A stretch of DNA of 12,987 bases. It comes from Bdellovibrionales bacterium (lineage in GTDB: Bacteria; Bdellovibrionota; Bacteriovoracia; Bacteriovoracales; Bacteriovoracaceae). The notes under the pieces were generated by a model, which was not told where the DNA came from, ran no database searches, and saw nothing but the letters and a program-made list of their open reading frames with translations. The position numbers and the translations under genes were made by a program. The stretch lies in the NCBI GenBank assembly GCA_005791855.1, contig SXUH01000064.1, positions 1-12,987 on the forward strand. The letters are read 5' to 3'. Every line of letters starts with the position of its first letter. The first letter of the stretch is position 1. Positions 12,962 through 12,987 of the stretch are shown piece after piece.

Positions 12962-12987
12962 CGATTACTTTGATTCGTCCATTAGCA

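Noticed and set aside
12965..12987. End of a minus-strand gene entering from the right
   Set aside because: Only a few codons before TAA are visible. The position next to the terminator is suggestive, but the stretch is too short to call a coding region.
1..12987. CRISPR array, tRNA, rRNA, insertion sequence, toxin-antitoxin or phage genes
   Set aside because: No regular direct repeats, cloverleaf-like sequence, transposase motif or phage-type protein was seen on either strand by eye.

Overview
The window (12,987 bp, GC-rich genes separated by short AT-rich gaps) reads as chromosomal DNA of a Gram-negative, flagellated bacterium. It holds a MotA/MotB flagellar stator pair, two lipoprotein genes, a TonB-type C-terminus, a MiaB, a glutathione synthase-like gene and an RluA-type pseudouridine synthase. 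The mix resembles Bdellovibrionota or other former deltaproteobacteria, but that placement is an inference from general gene character, not from a marker gene. I see no rRNA, tRNA, CRISPR array, insertion sequence or phage gene.

Layout. (1) 2-319 (+) is the end of a TonB-C-like protein. It converges, with an 11-bp overlap, on a minus-strand pair (309-1111): a divergent ECF-type sigma factor and a small soluble protein that looks like its anti-sigma factor. (2) A 208-bp AT-rich gap (1112-1319) separates the sigma gene from a divergent, cysteine-rich lipoprotein (1320-2186, +). (3) From 9847 down to 2200 ten genes run on the minus strand. The upstream block is WYL regulator, YciB-like septation protein, LOG phosphoribohydrolase, GNAT acetyltransferase, an unknown 242-residue protein and a CPBP protease; the last five are joined by 4-base stop/start overlaps. 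A good sigma-70-type promoter (6047-6075) then starts a second block: miaB, a ybaN-like DUF454 gene, a COG4324-type lipoprotein peptidase and a gshB-like ATP-grasp gene. (4) 9954-10424 (+) is a small membrane-anchored unknown, divergent from the WYL gene and overlapping the 3' end of the next unit by 69 bp. (5) 12817 down to 10356 (-) is a motA-motB-rluA-type operon. It is preceded by a sequence that fits the flagellar sigma-28 (FliA) promoter consensus with exact spacing. A bidirectional hairpin terminator (12934-12961) insulates it from whatever lies to the right.

How they may work together. The motility operon is the clearest functional unit. The WYL-headed block is tightly coupled and mixes envelope functions (YciB, CPBP) with nucleotide and acetylation enzymes and one unrecognised protein. 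It is the best place to look for something undescribed, although nothing in it proves a new system. The sigma/anti-sigma pair, diverging from the cysteine-rich lipoprotein, is the second candidate regulatory unit.
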